Both the position numbers and the translations under genes were made by a program. Positions 1-12,219 of a stretch of DNA of 64,000 bases are shown piece by piece; the first letter of the stretch is position 1; the number at the start of each line of letters is the position of its first letter. The stretch is from Lingula anatina. Taxonomy: Eukaryota > Brachiopoda > Lingulata > Lingulida > Lingulidae. The notes under the pieces are model-generated. The model had not been told where the DNA came from and ran no database searches. It saw only the letters and a list, made by a program, of their open reading frames with translations. Location: positions 124,001 through 188,000 of the forward strand of contig NW_019775780.1 of NCBI RefSeq assembly GCF_001039355.2. Direction: 5' to 3'.

Positions 1-28
1 GAACTTAAATACACGATTCTATTTTAAG

Positions 29-2537
29 GAAAACAGCGTCAAATTAGAAGAAAAATATATCTAGCAGATAGTGCACCAGGCAAAGGAATTGTTTGGAAAT
101 GGGAAGGAGATCAGAAAGGAGAATATCATGCTTATGATCTTGACATAGCCAATTTTTTAGAAAAGGCATATATGAGTAACCAGCAGATTATAAATATACA
201 ACAAACATTTTCAAACTGTCCGTACACTGTTGACTTCAGAAGAATGACTCAGCAACGAAATGAAACTGGTTTTCCAAGACAAGTTCAGAGAATATTTCTA
301 CCTGTATCCTATACATTTATTGGGAATAAAACCCTAGACCACCCAATTGTGGGAAGGAAACGGAGTCATGCAGTTGATCAAGATGTTCATGCCTTACATG
401 GTCATACCAGTAAAAGGAAATCAAACAGTTTACCTCCTATCTCACAGCCACCCAATGGGTTCACATTTTCTGCTGCTTTGTTGAGTACAGAATCCACATT
501 TTCAAATTCCTTCCCAAATGCAAATTATCAGTCAAGTGGTTTGCCATTGTATTCGTATACCAATCCAAACACCTCACAGGGTTCTCTTAGTTCTAGTCAG
601 CCAACACAATGTAAAGTCACCAGGGCTCAACCATTTACTGTAAATACTACAATAAACCCAAGGCCTTTCATCTTTAGTCCAGCAAACAACAGTTTAGCAC
701 CAAGGTTTGTAGTTAGACCTAGATAATAGTGTGTTTTGTTATATCTTGTTTTAGGTCATATTTTTTATCTTTAGGATATTAAATTTGAGGGTTGAATAAT
801 GCTTTGATTTAGAGATGGTTTAATTGTGACTTGTAGTTAATATACAATAAAATTGATAACCATGCTTTTTTGTATCTAGGGCTGATACACTTGCTTACCT
901 CTGACATTTGTGAAACTTTATAGGTGAAAACATTCCACATTTGTTTGTTCCTAAAGGCAAGGTGTTGTTGATTTTATTTTAAATACTAATTAAACATAAT
1001 ATTTTTTGGCAGATTAGACCGGACAATGAATAACTCTATTAGAGATTTTAACATGCTGTGTTATTTTGTATTTCAGTTGGTCTACCCCTTCTGGTGCTAA
1101 CAGAAGTTTTGGTATTCTCCCTGATATCTCTGGTAAGATTTAAGTTAAAGAGGGCTCTTGTCCTCTCCCATTTTATTTTACCTTTTATCATGCTGTTGGC
1201 ATCTTCATCCTGTAAAGAAATTAAAAAATAATTACAGTGAATTTATTTGATTGTTCTTTTATCCTATGGTAAATTTGTACTTACTCTTGGTAAAGACAAA
1301 CAGCTTTGCAAGATATGTAAACATAAATGTGACTTTCAGACAGTCAAACATATCAACATGGAAAGTATATACCTGTAAATTCTAATCTAAATCTGAATTC
1401 TCATTTGGACTATCTATATGATTTTTTCATTGATACTGAGGATGGGTTGCATGTGCAGTTAGCCTATTTTAGTTATTTAAAACTAAGTTACACCCCTCGT
1501 ATGAAAACCTGGAATCCAAATGATAACAAGGCAGTAAAGCTGTCATAAATTCAAAAATAGTGATAGAAGCAATGACATGAAAACTAATGAACAACCAATT
1601 AAACATTGGAAGTGCTCAAAATGTGTGTTTTGTCAATTTTGCTGAAATGTAACCTATCATTTCGGAGCATGATCACCTCAAAATTTTAATTTGTGCCACT
1701 AGCACCACCCACTGACATTCAAAGTCATGTCTGGAAAATGCCAGTCTATGGAAATAAAAATGTTTTAAAAGATTCATAACTTAAAGAAAATGATCCAATT
1801 AATTTTTTCCAAAGCTGTATTTTAGTCCTTTGATTCATTTATTTTGAATGTCTCTGTCCATAAAAATGTAAGTTGAGTATAGGTCAGAGAAGAATTTCAT
1901 CAGCATTGTTAAGTTAGAAGAATGATGTGATTTTTTTCTTCAGTCAACAGCTAATATTGAGATAGGTTTTTACCTCCAATATTTCGATGTCTATCAGGAC
2001 ATCTTCAGGGAATGAGGCTATCCAGGTGAATAGCCTCTACTCAGGAGATATACTTGCCTGCCCCCCCCCCCCTCACCTAATGTCTTAGGAAAGGGAGGTA
2101 GAGGTCAGGGAGGATGGGCACCATCATTTCTGTTGAGACTGGTCGGTCTTTTTGATGTGAACTCTATTAGCTGTTGACTGGAAAAAAATCACATCATTCT
2201 TAAGTTGAGTATATCTTTGTAAAATGCCTATGAATGCTAAAGGTTCAAGCAATTGTTCCCCATTAATTAAACAAGTTATAATTTAATTAAACTAGTTATA
2301 ATTTTTTTACTGTAACAGGTGCTTATACAAGATTGTTTGGTGGAACATCAACATTGTCATCCTACAGTCCAAGTCCACAGCTGAGTGCTGGACTGAATTT
2401 GCCAGCTACTCCAAATGCTACAGTGCCCATAAGGTCCACTTCAAGGGGAGCAAGCAGATCTGGTGGAAATGTGATATATTTAAAGGAGAAATCAACACGT
2501 ATGTTTTTCTCATGCATTTACTATGAATATACACATA

Positions 2538-2582
<45 letters not shown>

Positions 2583-4746
2583 TTGTATCTGTTTTTATTT
2601 TATGTAAGCATAATTCCATCATTGCATTTTTTAAACTTTTTTTGTTAGCAACAAGTGCTGAGGAAGTCCTGCACAATTATGTGACAATCAAGCCTTCACC
2701 TGAAGATGAGGTAAACATATTTGAAGATGATTGTGAGCTTAAGCATTAGCAGACTACTTTCTGAGATAAAGTAATTTTATTTCCACAGAGAAAGACAGGT
2801 ATATATATATAAAAAAATTCTTTGACAAAAGCTCATTTTCAGATTTATGTTAAACTAAAAATTTGATATGCGTTGTTTCCAGGACTGCTGCATATGCTGT
2901 GAAAAGCTTAATGATGCCTCTGGTTATGATAGTAAAGACACAGTAGTGTTCCAGCTCCGCAAATGTAGTCACATGTTTCACAAAGCCTGCTTGCATGCCA
3001 TGTATGAGAATGGGCAAAAGGTGAGAGGAAATTAAATTCCTTCTTCAAGATTATGAAAGCTGCAGCATTATATTTTTCAGACATCCTATGAACTGAAGAG
3101 AGACAATGCGAAAGATTACTTTGTGATATAGTTTGTGATATGAAAAGTGAAAACAAATAAAGAAAGTAACTTCAATGAATCCCAGTGCTGTATGGTTTTA
3201 ATTGTATCATAGAGCATTTGATGTTTGACATGCAAATGAATTTACAATTTTAGGATGGAAGCATCCAGTGCCCAACTTGCAAGACTATCTACGGACAAAA
3301 ATTTGGTAACTGTCCTGATGGGTCAATGGAGTATCACTTATTGCCTCAACAACTTCCTGGGTACAGAGACTGTGGAACTATACAGATCATATACAAAATA
3401 CCACGCTCTGGTATACAGGTACACACTTTTTGTCACCAACAAGCTCATCATTTTTAATTTCCCACACAAGTACTCAAATATGAGTTTGTTGCAAAAAAAA
3501 AATGGATACAGTGAAATTTAGAATGTTTTTATGTAGCAACCTATGACTGACTGACTTGATTACTATCCAACTTTCTGTTATATGGTTTAGATGTGACTAT
3601 TTTTTTCATATAAATGCTTACTTTGCATTTTATTGAAGGTGAGATACAAATTCAATTAAATTAGTACTTCTCTAGTAAAAAGTTATTGTATACAGGATGG
3701 GAAATGTATAGAGGTCTTAGACTTTGTAACAAAATTTTGTTCCTAAGATGTGTTATAAAGCACATTTTCATGTAAGTTGGTACAGACCTAAAAGAAGCAA
3801 ACAAGTCACTCAACTGTGCTAGTGTAGTCATGATCTAAATATGAAAACAAACCTTAATGACATATCAAAACTGGAGTTGCTGTGATCAGGAACCATTTCC
3901 CACTCAAAGTCATATTTATAACAAACATGATTGAGATAGATTTCTTAATAATTTTGTTATATCTGTTGTAACAAAGAAAATTGAATGTCCAGATGATTGC
4001 TGTTGAAAGACCCCCATGTACCAGAATAGTATTGAGTGTTCCAAACACTTGGAAATAAATTCACTAAGGCATGTGCAGAAGAATGCCATTACAAGTCAAA
4101 TGTTGTTTGCAAATAATGTGTAAATTATTTGCTTAAAAATCTATCTATTCTATCTATTTTTTATCCCATAGGGTCCTGAGCACCCTAATCCTGGTCAAAT
4201 GTACACAGCCAGGGGATTCCCCAGAGTTGGATATCTTCCAGATAATGACAAAGGAAGAAAGGTATGATGGTACTATGTTGGTCAATTACTGTGATGTTTA
4301 ACATATTATGATTTTAACACTGTAATCATTTCAGATTAGATATTAGAAGGTTCATGTATCTGGTATTGGTGGACAATAACACCCTCTAATAAATCTTGAC
4401 TTTATATATCAAGCTTTCACTTTTATGCCAGCATTTCAAATTTTCAAATAAGAACATTCTTTAAATATCTTGGACGTATATTCGATGATTAATGTTACTG
4501 AATCATTTTCAATTTGTTTCACTGAAGGTTTTACAACTACTCATCAAGGCCTGGGAGCGTAGGTTGATTTTTACAATTGGCATGTCAACTACCACAGGAG
4601 AACAAGACACGGTGACATGGAATGAAATACACCACAAGACAGAAATAGGCACTAACCACTCTGGTCACGGCTACCCTGATCCTAAGTACTTGGATAATGT
4701 TATAGCTGAGCTAGCAGCACAGGGCGTGACAGATGAAGATGAATAG
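29..4746 (+). CDS. DTX: Deltex-type E3 ubiquitin ligase, 5'-truncated by the window edge
   Basis: Deltex proteins are RING E3 ligases that modulate Notch; the C-terminal DTC domain binds ADP-ribose and assists ubiquitin transfer. Eight exons are joined in phase: 29 or 37-704, 1077-1132, 2319-2498, 2649-2710, 2883-3020, 3254-3418, 4172-4261, 4528-4746 (TAG), giving about 525 codons. The first exon opens with most of a WWE domain ([20 protein letters not shown]), matching the second WWE of vertebrate DTX. A Ser/Asn/Pro-rich linker follows (about residues 90-290). The RING lies in the 2883 and 3254 exons: [28 protein letters not shown]. The DTC follows, with [17 protein letters not shown] and HGYPDPKYL, ending [12 protein letters not shown] much as human DTX1/DTX4 do. 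The first WWE and the start codon lie outside the window. The exon start is uncertain between AG at 27-28 and CAG at 34-36. The family call is near certain; the paralogue (DTX1/2/4-like) is inferred. Confidence 0.95.
1869..2213. mobile_element. MITE-like inverted-repeat element in Deltex intron 2
   Basis: The left arm at about 1919-1961 (starting AGAATGATGTGATTTTTTTC and running to CAGTCAACAGCTAATA) is found inverted at about 2162-2200, with only a few mismatches and a 2-3 base indel over some 40 bases. The interior has no coding capacity. It holds a C10 tract near 2060 and a small hairpin (GAGGCTATCC...GAATAGCCTC, about 2013-2036). The 13-mer TAAGTTGAGTATA occurs directly at 1869-1881 and 2201-2213. 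It could be an unusually long target duplication or part of the element. The structure fits a non-autonomous DNA transposon; the superfamily is not recognised. Confidence 0.6.
2531..2582. repeat. (CA)n microsatellite
   Basis: An almost perfect CA dinucleotide run of about 50 bases lies in the Deltex intron, 33 bases after the donor at 2499. Confidence 0.95.
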
Positions 4747-6473
4747 AAACTTGTCTGTTGTGTGTCATGTCAACTCTTATTTTTGCATTAGTGCCATCTC
4801 AGGACAAAGATATAGCAATTTTAGGTTTAATAAACGTGAACTGTCTCATCTGAATAAATTGTGTTCATTGAGCAGTTTAAGCATTAGAGTAAATGTTTTT
4901 TATCAAAATTACTTGACAAGTTAAATATTGTGCACACTAACGGTTGCTTGAATAAAATAAAGATTAAAGATTCTCTTTGAAAGAATCTTAAGATTTCCAT
5001 CAAATGCTGATGGGTGTATTATAATACCTTCTGTTTAAACTTGCAGGTCAGTATTGTCATTCAAGAGCAATTATTTAGTGTATGATAGGTACAATAATTG
5101 TCAGATGCCTGTGATGAAAATATGATGCAGTTTATAATATTGTATTGCATTAAAAAACAAGGTTCTTATAGTTTGATATCTATGGGAGTTCACTGCTGCT
5201 ACACCAAAGTAGTTTTTATGAACATTTCGTCTTGTATGAGAATCATCCTGAACTTTCTTTACTGTGCTGCTGTGGTCATTTCTAGCCTAATATCTCACAA
5301 ATGGAGTGGCAGTTTTATGCCATGTTGCCAAATAATTTACTGTTTGTTCTGTGGTGAAATTTAGTTAATTTCATAGTTTTATTGCCTTTGATCTAGTCTT
5401 AACAGCTCAATGTAGTTAATGTCCATGATAGTGGTATAATTGTAATGAAGAATATTTGTCAGGTAGTTGTATTTACTTGGAAGTAACAAATTATGTTTTT
5501 AGCTAAATAGAAATGTTAGAAACCAGTTGTCTGGACAGAACTGATGTTGATGCATCCCAGCTGTTTGGCTGAGTATAATTATATAATGCATGCTTATTCG
5601 TTAAAAAGAAAGATCACATTTTAAATCATTTCTTTGTTTGTTGATAGGGTATTGATTATTAAATGGCAATAATATCTGTTTATCAGAACAGAACAGTTAT
5701 CTTACAGTATGCTGAAATTCTTGTTGTGGATGAACATTGCTGTATAAGAAATATGAGTCAAGTACTTGTTCATTTATGAAAATGCTGATAATTCTTGATT
5801 GCATTGAATAAATTTATGCACAAATTATTATTGAAGACATTTGCTTTTTTCCACAAAATTACATGATTTTTGCTTGACCTCAGAGCATGAAAAAATTTTA
5901 AAAATTAGGGAAGGTGTTTGAGTCATATATATATTTTTTATTTATTTATTTATTTTATTTATTTTTTTTTTTTTTTACATGTAGGCTCATATCTGTTTTC
6001 TAAGGACTGCATTTTATAAAGGAATAATTGGGTATGTAGTGTTATATGAGTACATATTACTGTTAAATAATGATTTGTTTCCATTCTGATCAAGGAGTTA
6101 AGCACACATTTTGTTGTTGGTATAGGTCTTGTGAAATACATATTGAAAGAAGATAACAAAACAGAAAATTTGTTGATGGTTACATGCACAAGTCATTTAA
6201 AAAGCGTGATATCTTCAATTCTCTCCTTTACTACAGAAGGTCTTACGTTTTATTCATTAGCGCGAGTTTTTTCGGATTTGTAGAACAAATGTAATATTGG
6301 TATGGTGGTGCTGGGATGCCAAGCTTGAAATTGCACTAATCCCTGTGCCATGTCATTTATATGAGGTAAGCGGTCTGGTAACCTAATTATAGCTAAGGTG
6401 TACTGAAGCCAGGCTTTAATGACAGCCAGACGTGGCATGGGTTCAAGACGACCAGAAACCTAACAGATATAGA
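4747..6473. other. Deltex-EFCAB14 intergenic region
   Basis: This holds the Deltex 3' UTR and the upstream region of the distal EFCAB14 first exon. An ATTT/poly-T stretch lies at about 5937-5977. Short open frames show no family resemblance. No RNA gene was recognised. Confidence 0.6.
4951..4961 (+). terminator. Likely polyadenylation signals of the Deltex gene
   Basis: Two overlapping AATAAA hexamers lie about 205 bases after the Deltex stop codon, in AT-rich 3' sequence. Position and strand fit cleavage around 4975-4990. No transcript evidence is available. Confidence 0.45.
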
Positions 6474-7784
6474 ATGATGAAAGGGAACGGAGTTATAGAC
6501 AAGTCCCAAGGAGATAATCAACTGTTACTCCTTGACTCTAGCAGTGACAGTGATGTTCACGAACATTTCAATCTACAGCCCTTGAAAGGGAAAAAGCAAC
6601 GAAAGTAAGTGAAAGTTTTGGAATTTACTACTGAGTCTTCATATTGCACATATTGTCATTTTTACTTTGCCAGATGTCACCAAAAGGATTTTGGGTCTGG
6701 ATCTTTTTCTGTGACCATACATGTACGAAGGGTATTATAATCAGCAAGTAGATCGCACTGAATTTTATGAGCTTTCCGTTTGTCACAGATATGTAATTTG
6801 TGTACAGTCTTCGCGGATTCAGGTACTGTCATTATGAATACTAACTTACTGTTAGTATCATAAATGCACTGATCCAATTCATGCTTCCATTCTGATCAGC
6901 TGTCTCTCATATTGTCGCCATCATTGTCACCAACAACACGTGTGCATAATCAGTTTAGATCTACATAAATTTATAACTGCCAAATCATGCATGTTTTTTA
7001 ATAATTTTATTTGTTTATTTATTTAATTATTTATTTATTTAGTTTTTCTACAAAGTTGCCGCATTATGTTTTACATCATATTTATGTATATAATTTGACC
7101 CATAAGTACAAAAACATTTAAAGGTATTTTCAACAAAAATTAAATAACGAATTTTATGCATCCAATCAATTATGCAATCATGTATGGAAACGATTTTGAT
7201 AAAAGGGAAAAAATATTGGTTGTTCATACAAGTTTTTCATTTAATTCTGCAGTGATAACCAGTGTCATATTGCACTCTTTTCTTTAATTTGTAAAAGAGC
7301 CAACAAATTGTGGATTATATATAAGACAGCAGAGAGCATGGTGCTAAAATCAGTGTTAGCTGATTTAATCTTTATAATACAGTACATAATTTCACACATG
7401 TTTGCTATATAATCTCAACAACAATATTACAATCTTTCTCACTTTATGTGCTCCTTTTAACTTTTATGCAGTAATATCTCTTTCCACCTTTGTATACCAA
7501 TTCTGTTGAGATTTATAATATCTCTGGAAAGTTTCAAGAATACTTCTTTATAACTGGCAGTGGTACCTAAGCTCACATGAAGTTTTTCACTTGATTGGTT
7601 TGTCATTTCAGGAAAACATCTTCTCCTACAGTGCCATTCAGAAGAAAAGCAGGCTGTTCAATAGGAGCATGTGTAATAACTGTGGTGTTGATAATAATTA
7701 TAGTATTTCTCAGTGCCATGGCAGTACTATACTACCACCTATTTGTGGATTTTCAAAAAATTAAAATGAGATTCAATCATGCAT
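6474..7784 (+). CDS. EFCAB14: Distal alternative EFCAB14 5' exon pair (tail + membrane anchor A)
   Basis: Exon A1 (6474-6604; donor A|GTAAGT) encodes MMKGNGVIDKSQGDNQ, an acidic serine patch (DSSSDSDVHE) and a basic run (KGKKQRK). Exon A2 (7612-7784; TTTCAG acceptor, GTAAGT donor) adds KKTSSPTVPFRRKAGC and a hydrophobic segment of about 24 residues (ACVITVVLIIIIVFLSAMAV). Basic residues before the segment predict a cytosolic N-terminus. A1 ends in phase 2 and A2 in phase 1, exactly like the proximal pair, and A2 joins the common exon at 12964 as T+TG (Leu). This pair has no counterpart I know in human EFCAB14. It could be a separate small gene, but the open phase-1 donor and lack of a stop argue for splicing onward. 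Confidence 0.75.
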
Positions 7785-10700
7785 GTAAGTACTAGCTCTT
7801 GCAGTTGAAGTGTGCTTTTTATAAGGGGTCTTGTGCAGTTTGCTGCCTTATGCAATATACACTGTATTTCCAAGCATAATGGTGAAATCTTTGTTATTGA
7901 AAACTCAAATCTTGGGGAAAGAGTGAAATTCTGGAAACAGCACAAAATATTATACATTTTTTTTTTCTTTTTTTTTTGCAATTTACACCAGCAAAGAGTA
8001 AAAATGTTATATGCAAGACTAAATCCATTAAATTAATATGCTACACATGCTTATGACATTAGACATGAAATGAGCTTGAAGATAGTGGTTACAATGCTTT
8101 GCTTTGTGATGAGAAGGGAAGAAGAAATTTGCTAGATTTGAACTCCAAAGTAAAACAAGTCATACATGCCATAGTTTGTGAGCACATTAATACATTTCTC
8201 CAAATAATTATACAAATTCATACAAAGACAACACAAATGCTCACATCTAGCTATTTCACTGTCTCACTACCTCATTGTTGGAAAAACGCAATGCAGATGA
8301 CAGTGAGTGATACCATTTGGGAGAAGGATGTCAAAAGCCTTTCTAATTGCCTTTCACATAACAATATTGTAGAGCATGTAAGCTAAGTGATGATTGGCAT
8401 TAATTAGAGATTTTAAAAAGAAAGCATTTCAAATGCATCTTGTAATGAGAGTCAGATTTAGCTTGGTTATTATTTAAAGAATTGTTTTAGGCTGCTCTTG
8501 GTAAAGGGTAAGCTCACATGAAGTCAAATACAATGTATATGTTTTTTTTTTTCACATATGCCTTTAAATATGGGGTCATTTACTTTGTGCAGAATAATAC
8601 GCAAGATCCAAGATTTCTCCTCATATAGGCAATGTTATAGGGTTTTGTAATACTACCATATACTAATTATAAGGGACTACCAGTATTATGATCAAAATAT
8701 CAATAACAGGGTTCGTTAGCTTGTTTTCAGGTGTGTTTTTTACCTATTGAAGTGCCTCAAAGTATGAAATACTAGTAATTGTGTTTACACCCCATTTCCA
8801 TAGATTAGATCGACCTACTTTAGATCGACCTAACTCCCCGGGGTTCGCGCTAAATAGCTGTCAGCCGGGCGGATACGAAAGTTAATTACCCCTTACAGCT
8901 TGTAGTAGGTGGGGACGGACACTTAAGGGGGATTATCTGACAGTAATCTAGTGAGACTCCCCGCGGTGATAGATCGATCTAAAGTTGTGGGAATAGACCC
9001 TTAGATAGCTATTGGGTTCTGGTGATAAAACCACTGCAGATAAACAACCAAAATTGGTGTAGTTATTGATATAGATAAGGCAGATTTTTGAAACGGTGTT
9101 AGGCAGTCTTGGTAATCGATCCAGTGAAAATTGGTGTAATTTAACATACTGTAATTAGTAATAAAATCTAAAGGTTAAACGTGGTTAAAGAGAAAAAGCA
9201 ACACTTTTATCCCCAAATTGCTGATGTCATCTGCAAAATGGCAATTCTTTATTTAGAGACAAACTAAGTCCATGAACATTATATGAAAACATTTTACTAA
9301 TCATTTTATATAAAGTTTTTTTTTTTTAATTTTTTATTTATTTATTTATTTATTTTTTTTTTTTCTGAAATGCTCTTTGAAGGATTTGATGTCCCTTTGA
9401 ATAACAATGAATTTTTAAAAAGCAGCGGCAAGCATTCTCTTCCAGTTCATTTAGTTGTCTTTAAGTTGCCCAGAAAAAGTTGAAATAAAATCTAAAAGAT
9501 TATGTGGCCAGTATCATTCAAATGCTTGAAACTTTGTAAACATTTGGTCCATCAGTCACGTGTTGACAGGTGCCTTTATGTATTATAATAAGAAACGGGA
9601 TTTGCTCTATAGAAGGTACTATGGCTTTTATTTGTTGGTTCCCAGAAATTAAAATGACCAGGAATGTTTTGTTAGGTTGCAACACAACCCATAGAAAAAG
9701 GCAGAGTTCAGCATGTATGATTTGTTCCCATTCCCTGTGGAACTAGCGTCACTTCCGGTTTATGATTGGTGATGGAATCGTAGGCAAAGGTCATGGATTA
9801 AGCAACTTACGTTTATCTATATGTATTTTAACGACATTAACAGGCCATAATCTTGTTTGGACATACACGCAAGAACAAGCTGGAGCAACAAATAGGACCA
9901 AACGGGGATTATCTCCCGGTAAAACGTATGAAAAAACGACGTGATTTGAATGCTCTCGTAAACGGACGGAGCAGGAAACAGTCCGCGGTCAAGAAGGGGC
10001 AACATGAACTGCTAAGAAACGAGAGTGATTCCTCCGAGGTTGAGGAGTTTTCAGTTCCCCCTAGGGCACTCATCAGGAAGTAAGATTGTTTTTAGTGGGC
10101 ATCAAACTATCGATCAAATTATTCTGAAGTATGAGAACGTCAATATTCGTCCAAATTCCAAAACTGCTGTCATGCGATATTGAATTTGATATCCAAATCT
10201 TACTGTCTATAGACTAATTACAATCTAAATGAATTTTCTTGAAACAAATAAGGTTTTCAGTTTTGTGTAGAGTTGACTTTAATGTCACGGATTTGTTGGC
10301 CAAATTGGCAGGTTGTTTACAAGATGAGACCATCCTACATATTTATTATAATGCTCTTCATAATTCAAATAATTTGTGAAAGTTATGAATAAGTGAACAA
10401 TTTGAAGGTTTCAAAAATTTTACAATGCATTCATTAAAAAATATATTTATGCACCTAGTAAAATTAACTAACTGTTCAAAACATGATTATAACAATTTAT
10501 AATTATGCTATTCACAAATGAATACAGACAGTGTTGTTTTCAATACGCAGTGGACAGTCCAGGTTTTGCTCGGTATGCTTATCAGCCACCACCTTTTTGC
10601 TAGTAGTAGCATGTCTGGCATCTTGCGGTGGATTAATATGGATGCAGTTACGACTAAGAACACAACTCGAGGAACTAAAAGGGCATGTTAGACAAGGTAA

Positions 10701-12175
10701 AGCATTAAAAGTGAAATGGTACTTCAAAACTTTTTCAATCAGTAATAAAAAGAGATTCATGTGTACTTTCATTGATAATAATCATAAAATTCCATTTTTA
10801 TTTTGTCATTCATTGATTAACTGCCCCTAATTGAATGACTAGAACAAAAGAAGTAATTATAAAAGAATCCTGCAGATAAATTCCACATGAATGGTTTTGA
10901 AATAATTTCCCATCTCATGAAATAAGAACCTGTATAGTATTATGATTCAAATGTCACCTTTTATGTTTTTTGTGATAATTGCAATAAACCAAATGAAACA
11001 AATGGATGAAATTGCCATGAGTGCTAGATTTTTCTCCATTTTCTGTCTTTGGTTATACCATGCACCAAGGGAGCAATATAGAATCATTCAGATATTACCT
11101 CACTATTGTTGGTTTCATTGGAAAATCAATGTGCAACTATGGATAAAGGGATTGCATGTACAATATGCACTGGATTTATACTAGTAACTAGGTTGATGGT
11201 ATTCTAGAAGGTTGGAATAGTTGATTCATTTGTGTAAGTCTCCCTTTCTCTCTGATGTTAGAAATGTTTTTTACATCCCAGAATTTGATTTTCATAAACG
11301 GATTAAGTGATAAAATGCATCATATTATCAATCCAAACTAACAAAACTGTTTAACAAAAGGGTGAAAGAGTATATTTTGGCCCATTGATTTTTATTTCTT
11401 TTTGGAATCAATACCATATTGTTGAGGACATGGACTGATTGTTCCTAATATGCATTTTGAACATGATATCTGAGGAGGTCCAATAGATGTTTCAGAGGTA
11501 GAATGAAGTGAATATTCAGTGATTGTCATGTTTCCAGTCCTCATATATTTTTAATTATTATCAATAAGTCCAGTCAATTTTTCACTCTACTTACTTGGAC
11601 TTTTAAAATGAGATTTATTAAATTTTTAACTGACATAATTTTTCTAACTGACAGAATTGAGGCACGAAAAAAAAAGTCAAATTACATCATTGTGTTTTCT
11701 ACTTGTTATGTGAGCCAAAGGATGGTTTAAAATTGCACTCAACTAGGAAATGTCACTGTGCTGAGCCAGTGAGGTTTTTCTAGTAATTGGAACATGCACA
11801 TTGTTTATTGAGGCAATTATTCTTTATGTGTAATTAAAGCAAATACATGTATGCTTTAAAGGTCCAATCCATTTCTTTTCCTCTGGAGGATTGTCATTAG
11901 TTTAAAGAACACTAAACCCATGCAGATTTAATATTGTGTGGTAACAGCAGTTCTATACTTCAGCCAGAGAGTCAAGGGAAACCAATGAAATACTAAAATG
12001 CTTCTTTACATTACATCTTTGATACTATAAAAATAGGAAATATGAATTAGTGAAATCTGTTAGTGTCAATTTCACATATTTAATTTTTTTTATGTATGCC
12101 AAGACTGAAATTTTTATATAGCTTTAGTCTCATTTAGGAAGAAAATTAAAACTTAAAACATGAAGTGTAAGTCTG

Positions 12176-12219
<44 letters not shown>

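Noticed and set aside
172-726. A stand-alone 184-residue ORF starting at 172
   Set aside because: The reading frame opens upstream with WWE-domain sequence, and the conserved protein leaves this exon at the donor after 704. The ATG at 172 is internal to Deltex.
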